Below are positions 16,746 to 24,107 of a DNA stretch of 64,000 nucleotides, in pieces. Positions within the stretch are counted from its first letter, which is position 1, and each line of letters starts with the position of its first letter. The stretch is from Blastococcus aggregatus (lineage in GTDB: Bacteria > Actinomycetota > Actinomycetes > Mycobacteriales > Geodermatophilaceae). A model generated the notes under the pieces. That model worked only from the letters and a program-made list of their open reading frames with translations. It was not told the origin of the DNA and did not search any database. Position numbers and translations under genes: made by a program. The stretch spans positions 682,001 through 746,000 of the forward strand of contig NZ_OBQI01000001.1 of assembly GCF_900221005.1 (NCBI RefSeq). The letters run 5' to 3'.

Positions 16746-16766
16746 AGTTAGCGTACCTCACTAACT
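16746..16766 (-). promoter_or_regulatory. Putative MarR operator over a leaderless promoter
   Basis: AGTTAG (16746-16751) and CTAACT (16761-16766) form a perfect inverted repeat with a nine-base spacer. The -10 TACGCT of the MarR-MFS operon (16755 down to 16750 on the minus strand) lies inside it, and the GTG follows after six bases. Repressor binding would cover the whole promoter. Confidence 0.65.
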
Positions 16767-16786
16767 GTCCCCCGGCCCGGCACGCA

Positions 16787-16824
16787 CAGGGGCCCGCCAC
16801 CGGCGAACCGGTGACGGGCCCCTG
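16787..16824 (-). terminator. Strong hairpin after the purine permease gene
   Basis: CAGGGGCCCG pairs with CGGGCCCCTG, with an inner CACCGG/CCGGTG stem and a CGAA loop. The hairpin starts 13 bases past the permease stop and separates it from the MarR operator. No U-tract follows, as is usual in high-GC actinobacteria. Confidence 0.7.
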
Positions 16825-16836
16825 GGGCGACGCGGG

Positions 16837-18348
16837 TCAGACGATCTGCTGGATCGGCTCGAGCGCGAAGTAGACGACGAACAGCGCCGTGATCACCCAC
16901 ATCAGCGGGTGCACGTCGCGGCGACGCCCGACGGCCACCCGCAGCAGCACGTAGGTGATGACACCGGCACCGATGCCGTTGGTGATCGAGTAGGTGAACG
17001 GCATCAGCGCGATCGTCAGGAACGCCGGGATGACCAGCGACATGTCGTCCCAGGCGAGGTGCCGGATCTGGGTGATCATCAGTGCGCCGACGATGACCAG
17101 CGCCGGCGCGGCCGCCTCGGACGGGACCATCTCGACCAGCGGCGTGAAGAGCATGGCCACCAGGAAGAGCGCACCGGTGACGATGCTGGCCAGGCCCGTG
17201 CGGGCGCCGTCGGCGACACCGGCCGTGCTCTCGATGTAGGTCGTGTTCGACGACACGCTGCCCGCGCCACCGGCGGCGGCGGCGATCGAGTCGACCAGCA
17301 GGACCGGCTGCGACTTGGGCAGGTTGCCCCTCTCGTCGAGCATGTCGCCCTCGGCGCCGACGGCGGTCACGGTGCCGACGGTGTCGAAGAAGTCCGCGAT
17401 CATGATCGAGAAGACGATGAGCAGCGCGGCGATGATGCCGATGCGCTCGAAGCCGCCGAACAGCGAGAAGTTGCCGAGCAGCGAGAGGTCGGGGCTGCTG
17501 ACGACGTCGTCGGGCAGCTCGGGCACCTGCAGCTGCCAGCCGCGGGCGTTGACCGAGCCGTCGTCCAGGAACGTGGGGCCGATGTCGGCGATCGCCTCGA
17601 CGATGATCGCGAGCACCGTCGTCGCCACGATCCCGATGAGCAGCGCGCCCTTGACCTTGCGGACGACGAGCACGGCGGACAGCAGCAGGCCGACGACGAA
17701 CACGAGCATCGGCCAGCCGGCGAGCTGCCCACCGATGCCGAAGCTGATCGGGGTGCCCTGACCGCCCGCGATGATGCCGGCGTCGGCCAGGCCGATGATC
17801 GTGAGGAAGAAGCCGATGCCGACGGCGATCGCGACCTTCAGCTGCGTCGGGATCGCCTCGAACACGGCCCGCCGGAAACCGGTGAGCACCAGCACCGTGA
17901 TGAGCAGGCCCTCGAGCACGACCAGGCCCATGATCTCGGGCCAGGACAGCTGGGTGGACGCGTAGACGGCGACGATCGCGTTGATGCCCAGGCCGGTCGC
18001 CAGCGCGAAGGGGTACTTCCCGACGATGCCCATGAGGATCGTCATGGCGCCGGCGATCAGCGCGGTGACCGCGGCGACCGACGCGAAGGGCAGCTCGTTC
18101 CCCGAGACGTCGAGCCCCGACAGGATGATCGGGTTGAGCACCACGATGTAGGCCATCGTGAAGAACGTGGTGAAGCCACCGCGGACCTCGCGGGTGACGG
18201 TGGAGCGCCGCGCGGTGATCTCGAAGTACCGGTCCAGGCCGTTCTTCGGCTTCGCCCGCGGGCCGTCGCTGCGCCGCGGCACGGCGGTGTCGTCGGCGAC
18301 GACGTCGGCGGGGGTGTCACCCGCGGTGGAGCGGGGGTGGTCGGCCAT
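16837..18348 (-). CDS. NCS2 family purine permease (AzgA-type)
   Basis: A 503-residue transporter of the AzgA-like NCS2 group, which imports hypoxanthine, guanine or adenine with protons. Family landmarks are the N-terminal LDRYFEITARRSTVTREVRG and GFTTFFTMAYIVVLNP, ATGLGINAIVA in the third helix region, FFDTVGTVTAVG in the substrate-site region and SSNTTYIESTAGVADGARTG. About 12-14 helices are visible. The ATG at 18348 has a GGGAG seven bases upstream. An earlier ATG adds 22 residues without homology. No purine riboswitch was seen upstream. Confidence 0.9.
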   Translation of the reverse strand: MADHPRSTAGDTPADVVADDTAVPRRSDGPRAKPKNGLDRYFEITARRSTVTREVRGGFTTFFTMAYIVVLNPIILSGLDVSGNELPFASVAAVTALIAGAMTILMGIVGKYPFALATGLGINAIVAVYASTQLSWPEIMGLVVLEGLLITVLVLTGFRRAVFEAIPTQLKVAIAVGIGFFLTIIGLADAGIIAGGQGTPISFGIGGQLAGWPMLVFVVGLLLSAVLVVRKVKGALLIGIVATTVLAIIVEAIADIGPTFLDDGSVNARGWQLQVPELPDDVVSSPDLSLLGNFSLFGGFERIGIIAALLIVFSIMIADFFDTVGTVTAVGAEGDMLDERGNLPKSQPVLLVDSIAAAAGGAGSVSSNTTYIESTAGVADGARTGLASIVTGALFLVAMLFTPLVEMVPSEAAAPALVIVGALMITQIRHLAWDDMSLVIPAFLTIALMPFTYSITNGIGAGVITYVLLRVAVGRRRDVHPLMWVITALFVVYFALEPIQQIV

Positions 18349-18460
18349 GGTCGTACTCCCGGAGTCGTGCGGCGGCGGTCGAGCGGCGACAGAGTGCCAC
18401 ATGATCGTTCCCACCGATGACGGGCCGCGGGTGGGCGTCGTCCGGCGCGGCGCGCGGTCC

Positions 18461-18466
18461 TACAGT
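18461..18466 (+). promoter_or_regulatory. -10 element of the DUF2530 gene
   Basis: TACAGT ends six bases before the GTG at 18473 and no ribosome-binding site lies between, so a leaderless transcript is likely. Confidence 0.5.
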
Positions 18467-18472
18467 CGGGGC

Positions 18473-18694
18473 GTGCCGACGCCGACCAAGCAGGCCCCTC
18501 CCCCGCTGCAGGTGGACACCGCGCGGGTGGTCCTCGCCGGGATCGCGCTGTGGGCCGTGGCGCTCGTCGTCGTCCTGCTGCTGGGCGACCGGGTCGACCG
18601 GATGTGGACCTGGACCTGTGTGGCCGCCATCGGCCTGGGCGTCCTCGGCCTCGGCGTCATGCGCCTGCAGGGCCAGCTCGGCCGCAGGGACTGA
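18473..18694 (+). CDS. DUF2530 small membrane protein
   Basis: A 73-residue protein with two hydrophobic helices (RVVLAGIALWAVALVVVLLL and the WTWTCVAAIGLGVLGLGVM region) separated by a short polar loop, and a proline-rich N-terminus. This matches the actinobacterial DUF2530 family, which is regularly found beside DUF3027 as here. The GTG at 18473 follows a TACAGT -10 element at leaderless spacing. Longer upstream frames overlap the permease promoter and lack homology. The function of the family is not known. Confidence 0.82.
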   Translation: MPTPTKQAPPPLQVDTARVVLAGIALWAVALVVVLLLGDRVDRMWTWTCVAAIGLGVLGLGVMRLQGQLGRRD

Positions 18695-18740
18695 GCCGCC
18701 TACGGGTTGCGCGCCGAGTGGGGCCCGGAGGACCGCGGTG

Positions 18741-19559
18741 TCACAGCAGGTCGTAGCCGCCGGTGTCGTAGCGCGCCGTGTGCACGACCTCGCTGCGGTC
18801 GGCGGCCACCAGCGTCGCCTGGCTGTGCGCGCCGCAGCCGTAGTCGGCGGTGACGACCCGACCGTCGGCCGGGGCGTAGGCGTTCCCGCAGGCGCCGACC
18901 CGCTGCCGCAGCGATCCGGCCAGCGGCAGCCAGAACCCGCACGTGACGCAGGGGCCGGGGGCCGAGCGGGCCATCGCCGACGCCGGGCCGAAGTCGCCGT
19001 CGCCCCAGCGGGTGACCGCGTCGGCGCGCCCCTCGGCCGACATGACGCGCTCGCGGCCCATGCCCAGCTCGAAGGCGACGACCCGGCCCTCGGGGTCCTC
19101 GGCGCTGTCGTCGTCGGCGGTGTAGGACGGCACCAGCCGCGGGTCGTCCTCGGTGGAGGGCAGCACGTCGCCGACGGAGAGGTCCCCGGGGCGCAGCCGC
19201 TCGTGCCACGGCACCCACGCCGGCGCCAGGAGCGCCTGCTCACCGGGGAGCAGGACGACCTCGTCGACGGTCACCGAGTCGTCGCCGGGGACGGTCGCCA
19301 CCGTCACCGCCCAGTGCCAGCCCACGTAACCGGCCTGGCGGCTGGCGAAGGTGTGCGTCGCGGTGGCACCGAGCGCCTCGGGCCCGACCTCGTCGGTCTC
19401 CGGGACGGCGATCTCCGGCTCGATCCCGAGGTGCTCACCGACGAGGTCGGCGTCGCCGGCAGTCTCCGCCGCGGCGGCACGGGCCTGCTCGACCGCGGCC
19501 GCCTCCGTGAGGGAAGCGGGGAGCGAGGACGCGGGCCGGGAGCTGAAGGGATCGGACAC
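18741..19559 (-). CDS. DUF3027 family protein
   Basis: About 272 residues matching the actinobacterial DUF3027 family. The central part contains GYVGWHWAVTVATVPG and EVVLLPGEQALLAPAWVPWHERLRPGDLSVGD. The C-terminal part holds four cysteines (CVTCGFWLP, then VGACGNAYAP and YGCGAHS) that could bind a metal. No membrane segment is present. The GTG at 19559 was chosen; two ATG codons 3-4 residues upstream are possible alternatives. Function is unknown, though the conserved placement beside DUF2530, an MFS protein, DUF2771 and a cold-shock gene is typical for actinobacteria. Confidence 0.85.
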   Translation of the reverse strand: MSDPFSSRPASSLPASLTEAAAVEQARAAAAETAGDADLVGEHLGIEPEIAVPETDEVGPEALGATATHTFASRQAGYVGWHWAVTVATVPGDDSVTVDEVVLLPGEQALLAPAWVPWHERLRPGDLSVGDVLPSTEDDPRLVPSYTADDDSAEDPEGRVVAFELGMGRERVMSAEGRADAVTRWGDGDFGPASAMARSAPGPCVTCGFWLPLAGSLRQRVGACGNAYAPADGRVVTADYGCGAHSQATLVAADRSEVVHTARYDTGGYDLL

Positions 19560-19654
19560 GCAGGCCATCATCCCTGAGGACGACGGTCCGTGGGTCGCGG
19601 ACCCTCCGCGAGGCAACGGGCCTGGCTGCCAGGTCGGTGCGGCACCATGGACGG

Positions 19655-21100
19655 GTGCCCAGCTCCCGCCGTCCGGTGCCGCCGCCGGACCGCGCCGACA
19701 CCACACCGCTGGGTCGGCCCTCGACGAGGCCGATGCCCGCGGCCGGGGCGTCGCCGCGGGTGACGGTCACCCGCGTCGCGATCTCCCGCAGCCGCGAGCT
19801 CTCGCGGGCCGCCGCCCGTCGGGTGCAGGCCGCGAGCCGGGCCGACGGCGCCGACGCCAGCGGGCTGAGCAAACTGCTGTGGGTCAACGCGCTGCACATG
19901 GCCGGGGACGCGCTGATCGCCGTCTCGCTCGCGGGCACCTTGTTCTTCGCGGCCACCACCGACGCGCAGCGCGGCAACGTGGCGCTCTACCTGCTGGTCA
20001 CGATGGCGCCGTTCGCGCTGCTGGCCCCCGTCATCGGCCCGCTGCTGGACCGGCTGCAGCGTGGCCGCCGGTGGGCGCTGGCCGCCAGCTCGTTCGGCCG
20101 GGCAGCGCTGGCACTGTTCATGGCCGCGCACTTCGACGACCTGCTGCTCTACCCGGCCGCCCTCGGCGTGCTGGTGCTGTCCAAGGCGCACAACGTGCTG
20201 CGCGCCGCCGTCGTCCCCCGTGTCCTGCCCTCGGCGCTGACGCTGACCTCGGCCAACGCCCGGCTGTCGGTGTTCGGCCTGGCCACCTCCGGCGTGGCCG
20301 GTGCCCTCGGCGCCGGCGTCGCGTGGGCGGTCGGGTTCCCGCCGGAGCTGTGGCTGACCGCCGGGGTCTTCGTCGTCTCGGGCGTGCTCGCCGCACGCCT
20401 CCCCCGGCACGTCGACGTCCCGGGCGGGGAGCTGCAGGCAGACGTGCTGAGCACCACGGAGATCCCGGTCACGGGCCGGCGCCGCCGGCGGGTCAACCCG
20501 CACGTCGTCCTCGCCCTGCGGGCCACGGCGGCGCTGCGCGGGCTGACCGGCTTCCTCACGATCTTCCTGGCGTTCCTCGTGCAGGCCGAGTTCGCCGACG
20601 GCTGGACCGCGACGCTGGCCCTCGGCGGGGTGGCCCTCGCCGCCGGCGTCGGCAGCTTCGTCGGCACCGCCGCCGGGTCGCGGCTGGGCACGGCGGCGCC
20701 GGACCGCGTGGTGCTGATCGCCGCCGCCACCGCCACCGCCGTCACCGTGCTGGCGGCGATCTTCTACGGCTTCGGGATGGCGGTCGTCGTGGCCGGCGTC
20801 GCGGCGGTCACCAACGCCATCGGCAAGGTGTCGCTGGACGCGATCATCCAGCGCGAGGTGCCCGAGAACCTGCGCGCCTCGGCGTTCGCCCGGTCCGAGA
20901 CGATGCTGCAGCTGGCGTGGGTCGCCGGCGGCGGGCTGGCCATCGCCCTCCCGACGACGGGCTGGATCGGCTTCACGGTCGCCGCGGCGATCCTGGTGCT
21001 GGCGGTCGGCCTCGTCGTCCGGTCCATCGTCGGCGGCCGCGCCCCCACGCCGGCCACCCCCGACGCCCCGACGACCCCGATGGGAACGCAGTGGACCTGA
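19655..21100 (+). CDS. MFS transporter
   Basis: About 481 residues with roughly 12 helices after a 60-residue proline/arginine-rich cytoplasmic N-terminus. The conserved loop after helix 2 reads GPLLDRLQRGRRWALAASS (motif A-like), and the second half begins with ALRGLTGFLTIFLAFLVQAE. It belongs to the MFS family member that lies between DUF3027 and the DUF2771 lipoprotein in many actinobacteria. The start is uncertain: GTG at 19655 is used and a GTG at 19637 is possible. The last ten bases overlap the lipoprotein gene, so the two are coupled. The substrate is unknown. Confidence 0.82.
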   Translation: MPSSRRPVPPPDRADTTPLGRPSTRPMPAAGASPRVTVTRVAISRSRELSRAAARRVQAASRADGADASGLSKLLWVNALHMAGDALIAVSLAGTLFFAATTDAQRGNVALYLLVTMAPFALLAPVIGPLLDRLQRGRRWALAASSFGRAALALFMAAHFDDLLLYPAALGVLVLSKAHNVLRAAVVPRVLPSALTLTSANARLSVFGLATSGVAGALGAGVAWAVGFPPELWLTAGVFVVSGVLAARLPRHVDVPGGELQADVLSTTEIPVTGRRRRRVNPHVVLALRATAALRGLTGFLTIFLAFLVQAEFADGWTATLALGGVALAAGVGSFVGTAAGSRLGTAAPDRVVLIAAATATAVTVLAAIFYGFGMAVVVAGVAAVTNAIGKVSLDAIIQREVPENLRASAFARSETMLQLAWVAGGGLAIALPTTGWIGFTVAAAILVLAVGLVVRSIVGGRAPTPATPDAPTTPMGTQWT

Positions 21101-21585
21101 GACGGACGACCGCCGTCGTGCTGCCCGCGATCGCGCTGCTGCTGACCGGCTGCGCGAGCGGAGAGGACGGCCCCGGTCAGGTGCGCGTGGAGGTCGGCGC
21201 GCAGGACGTCGCCGCCTCGGCGGTGCAGGGCTGCGAGGACGGCGAGGAGGTGCGGTACGACACCACCCCGCCGGTCGTGGAGGTCTCCCCAGACGCCGAC
21301 ATCACCCTCACCGTGCCCGAATCGGTGGCCGAGCGCGGGTGGGGCGTGCAGGTCTTCGACGAGCGGCTCGAGGAGAAGCTCGGCACCGTCGACGTGCCGG
21401 CGGGCGAGGACCGCTTCACCGGTATCAACAGCGACGACGTCGTCCCCACGGCGTTCTACCTGCTCGTCGTTGAGGACAAGGGCGGCGACTGCGGGGTGTG
21501 GTCGCGGGCGTGGCCGATCGGCTTCATCCGGGCCGGCGGCGACCTCGGCGGCGCCCCGACGTCGGAGGCGCCGCCGGAGGGTTAG
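21091..21585 (+). CDS. DUF2771-like secreted lipoprotein
   Basis: A 164-residue precursor with a lipoprotein signal peptide: charged MDLRRT, hydrophobic core, and lipobox LLTGCAS with the lipidated Cys near residue 21. The mature part is acidic, beta-rich and has a second Cys pair (QGCED and GGDCGVWSR) that could form a disulfide. It fits the DUF2771 family found next to the cold-shock gene in actinobacteria. The GTG lies inside the end of the MFS gene behind a GGGAA. The stop codon overlaps the convergent cold-shock gene by four bases. Function is unknown. Confidence 0.78.
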   Translation: MDLRRTTAVVLPAIALLLTGCASGEDGPGQVRVEVGAQDVAASAVQGCEDGEEVRYDTTPPVVEVSPDADITLTVPESVAERGWGVQVFDERLEEKLGTVDVPAGEDRFTGINSDDVVPTAFYLLVVEDKGGDCGVWSRAWPIGFIRAGGDLGGAPTSEAPPEG

Positions 21586-21977
21586 GCCTCCAGGTCGGTC
21601 GCGACGGCGCGCAGCAACGAGCCGATCTTGCGCGACTCGGCGCGGTCGGGGTGCCGGCCGTGCCGCAGCCCCTCGCCGACGTCGTCGAGCAGCCTGATCA
21701 GGTCCTCGATGATCGGGACGAGCTCGTCGGGCTTCTTCCGGCTCTTCGCGGAGACGGCGGCCGCGACCGAGGGCAGCGGGTCGAGGATGCGCACCTGCAG
21801 TGCCTGGTCGCCCCGCTTGCCGGCGACGATGCCGAACTCCACCCGCTGACCGGGCTTGAGCTCCTCCGTGCCGGCCGGAAGGGCGTCCTTGTGCACGAAG
21901 ACGTCCGGCCCGTCCTCGCGGGCGAGGAAGCCGAACCCCTTCTCCGCGTTGAACCACTTCACTTTGCCGGTGGGCAC
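21582..21977 (-). CDS. Cold-shock protein with C-terminal extension
   Basis: A 131-residue protein. Residues 1-66 are a cold-shock domain with the RNA-binding motifs KGFGFLA and [10 protein letters not shown] further 65 residues, helical and charged ([20 protein letters not shown]), form the extension that marks the actinobacterial long-CspB group, as in the mycobacterial 130-residue homologue. It probably binds single-stranded RNA or DNA. It differs from the 66-residue cold-shock protein encoded at 44549. The ATG start fits the family exactly. Confidence 0.9.
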   Translation of the reverse strand: MPTGKVKWFNAEKGFGFLAREDGPDVFVHKDALPAGTEELKPGQRVEFGIVAGKRGDQALQVRILDPLPSVAAAVSAKSRKKPDELVPIIEDLIRLLDDVGEGLRHGRHPDRAESRKIGSLLRAVATDLEA

Positions 21978-22018
21978 GTTCGATCCCTCAGTTCTCGCTG
22001 GAAGATGCTGCCCTCAGG

Positions 22019-22585
22019 CTAGGGCACCACGTCGAGTCGCCCGAGAAGCTGCAGGAAGACCACGGCGAAGTCGTTGCCGGCGACCTCCCGCGCCACCTGC
22101 GGCCAGTCGACCTGCTCCCGCAGCGCCCGGGCGACCGGCAGCATCCGGCCGAAGTCGCAGTAGTGCTCGTCGAGGGCCATGAGCTTGGTGACCAGGACGT
22201 CGGTGGCCGTGAGCACCGGCATCTGGACCGACAGCACGGGCAGCACGTCGGCGCGGTCGATCAGGTCGGTCTCGACCGGGTGGCCGCAGGTGCGCCACAG
22301 CACGTCGACGAAGACGTCGTCCCGCACGACCTTGAGCAGCCAGTCCTCGGCCGGGTCCACGACCTGCAGGCCGGCGTCGGCCAGCACCTTCGCGGCCCGC
22401 TCGGCCTCGGCCGCCGGGACGAGGAAGTCGGCGTCGTGGTCGGGCTCGGGGGCGCCGCGCATCCAGGCCGCGTAGCCGCCGCACAGGGCGAAGGGCACAC
22501 CGCCCTCCTTGAGCGCCACGGCGGTGCGCTTGAGGAGATCGCGGACGTTGTCGCGGGGGTCGTCGTCGACGGGGAGACTCGGCAC
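22019..22585 (-). CDS. Nucleotidyltransferase-fold protein
   Basis: A 188-residue protein with the minimal nucleotidyltransferase signature CGGYAAWMRG followed by HDADFLV (the DxD metal site) near residues 35-56. The C-terminal half is helical (DVLVTKLMALDEHYCDFGRML). Similar domains occur in tRNA-modifying enzymes and in toxin-type AbiEii proteins, but no antitoxin partner is adjacent. It stands between the cold-shock gene and a divergent endonuclease/phosphatase-family gene. The substrate is unknown. Confidence 0.75.
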   Translation of the reverse strand: MPSLPVDDDPRDNVRDLLKRTAVALKEGGVPFALCGGYAAWMRGAPEPDHDADFLVPAAEAERAAKVLADAGLQVVDPAEDWLLKVVRDDVFVDVLWRTCGHPVETDLIDRADVLPVLSVQMPVLTATDVLVTKLMALDEHYCDFGRMLPVARALREQVDWPQVAREVAGNDFAVVFLQLLGRLDVVP

Positions 22586-22656
22586 GGGCTGCTGCTACCC
22601 GCTCCCGGCGGGATACGCACGGTGTATCCGCCCCCGCCCCGGGCACTGGAGGCTGC

Positions 22657-23424
22657 GTGCGCATCGCGAGCTTCAACATCCTGCACGGCCGCTCCCTCGA
22701 CGACGGACGGGTCGACGTCGACCGGCTGGCCTCGGCGGTGAAGACCCTGGACCCCGACGTGCTGGGGCTCCAGGAGGTCGACCGCGACCAGCCCCGGTCG
22801 CTGGGGGCGGACCTCACCGCCGTCGCCGCCGAGGCGATGGGGGCGGTCGACCACCAGTTCGTGGCGGCGCTGTCGGGCACCCCGGGCGGCACCTGGATGG
22901 CCGCGACGGGCGACGAGCAGCCCGGCTCGGCCAGCTACGGGATCGCGCTGCTGTCCCGCTACCCGGTGATCTCGTGGCGGGTGGTCCGACTGCCGGCGCT
23001 GCGGGCCAGCGTGCCGCTGTGGTCGCCGCAGTCCCGGCGGCCGTTCCTGGCGCGGGACGAGCCGCGGGTGGCCGTGGCCGCGGTCCTGGACACGCCCCGG
23101 GGCCAGGTCACCGTGTGCAACACCCACCTGTCGTTCATCCCCGGCTGGAACGCCTCGCAGCTGCGCCGGCTGGTGCGCTCGCTGGAGGGCACGCGGGAGC
23201 CGCTGGTGCTGATGGGCGACCTCAACATGGAGCGCCGCCAAGCGGCACGGAACAGCGGCATGACCCCCATCGCGACGGCGCCCACGTTCCCTGCGGGGCG
23301 CCCGGCGCGGCAGCTCGACCACGTGCTTGTGCGCGGCCCGATCAGCGCCACCGGGCCGGCGGAGGCGGTGCGGCTGCCGCTGTCGGACCACCGGGCACTC
23401 GTCGTGCCCACCGTGCACGGCTGA
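22657..23424 (+). CDS. Endonuclease/exonuclease/phosphatase family protein
   Basis: A 255-residue enzyme with the whole metal-dependent EEP signature: SFNILHG (Asn), LQEVDRD (Glu), NTHLSFIPG, GDLNMERR (Asp/Asn), RQLDHVLVR and the terminal SDHRALVV (Asp-His). Members cleave phosphodiester bonds in nucleic acids, inositol phosphates or sphingomyelin. No signal peptide is present, so the substrate is probably intracellular. The GTG start is preceded by GGAGG. It is divergent from the nucleotidyltransferase-fold gene. Confidence 0.87.
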   Translation: MRIASFNILHGRSLDDGRVDVDRLASAVKTLDPDVLGLQEVDRDQPRSLGADLTAVAAEAMGAVDHQFVAALSGTPGGTWMAATGDEQPGSASYGIALLSRYPVISWRVVRLPALRASVPLWSPQSRRPFLARDEPRVAVAAVLDTPRGQVTVCNTHLSFIPGWNASQLRRLVRSLEGTREPLVLMGDLNMERRQAARNSGMTPIATAPTFPAGRPARQLDHVLVRGPISATGPAEAVRLPLSDHRALVVPTVHG

Positions 23425-23473
23425 CCTGCGGACACGGGTCGCGCAGCGCTGCGGCCCGGTAGATCATGTCGCC

Positions 23474-23794
23474 ATGGCACGCACCGGCGCGACCCAGATC
23501 TTCACCCTGCTCGCCACCGTCGTCCGCGTCGTGGCGTCGGTGATCGCCGCGCTGATCGTCGCCCACGCGGTGTTCGTCTTCTTCGAGGCGAACCCGACCA
23601 ACCCGCTGGTGGAGTTCACCGCGGGGATCCGGGACAGCTTCGGCTGGTTCACCAAGGACCTGTTCCAGCCCTCCGACGCCAAGGTCGGCGAGACGATCAA
23701 CGACGCGCTCGCCGCCCTCATCTGGGTGGTCGCCGGCAACCTGATCTCGAAGCTGATCGTCCGGCTGGCGCCCGCCTCGAGCGCCAAGGCCTGA
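23474..23794 (+). CDS. Small two-helix membrane protein
   Basis: A 106-residue protein with two predicted membrane helices (about residues 11-35 and 78-98) flanking an amphipathic segment rich in phenylalanine (FGWFTKDLF). I do not recognise the family. The organisation is common among uncharacterised actinobacterial membrane proteins. The ATG is preceded by a TAGATC element eight bases upstream, possibly a weak leaderless promoter. No functional prediction is made. Confidence 0.65.
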   Translation: MARTGATQIFTLLATVVRVVASVIAALIVAHAVFVFFEANPTNPLVEFTAGIRDSFGWFTKDLFQPSDAKVGETINDALAALIWVVAGNLISKLIVRLAPASSAKA

Positions 23795-23812
23795 GGCGGG
23801 CGGCCGGCGGGC

Positions 23813-24034
23813 TCAGCGGTTCTCGGGGAGCTGCACGCCGGCGCGGTTGGGCTTGTCCGTCGGGTGCGCGTAGCGGACCAGCTCCACCGGCATCGGGAAG
23901 TCGTGGTCCTGACCGAAGGGCGACAGGCCGCCGGCGACGGACGCGGAGAGCTCGGTCAGCGGCGGGCCACCGTCCTCGGACTCGCCCCAGGTGGGCTCGA
24001 CCAGGTGGGCGTTCTTCGCGTTGCGCTTCGACAT
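23813..24034 (-). CDS. Small conserved actinobacterial protein, unknown
   Basis: A 73-residue soluble protein beginning MSKRNAKNAHLVEPTWGE and ending HPTDKPNRAGVQLPENR. The strongly basic start and proline-rich end, without hydrophobic segments, suggest a largely disordered small protein. It is convergent with the preceding membrane protein and divergent from the helicase-associated gene at 24108. The ATG at 24034 was chosen; the longer open frame is antisense to that gene. No function is known to me. Confidence 0.65.
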   Translation of the reverse strand: MSKRNAKNAHLVEPTWGESEDGGPPLTELSASVAGGLSPFGQDHDFPMPVELVRYAHPTDKPNRAGVQLPENR

Positions 24035-24094
24035 GGCACCCATCCTCCCCGACGCCCCGCCCGCACCGCACGGCGCCGCTCCCGGACCGCGTCG

Positions 24095-24100
24095 TAACGT
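24095..24100 (+). promoter_or_regulatory. -10 element of the helicase-associated gene
   Basis: TAACGT ends seven bases before the ATG at 24108, giving a probable leaderless transcript. Confidence 0.5.
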
Positions 24101-24107
24101 GGACCGG

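Noticed and set aside
22019..22585. Nucleotidyltransferase-fold gene considered as an AbiEii-type toxin
   Set aside because: No antitoxin gene is adjacent and the protein is short. Only the fold signature is supported.
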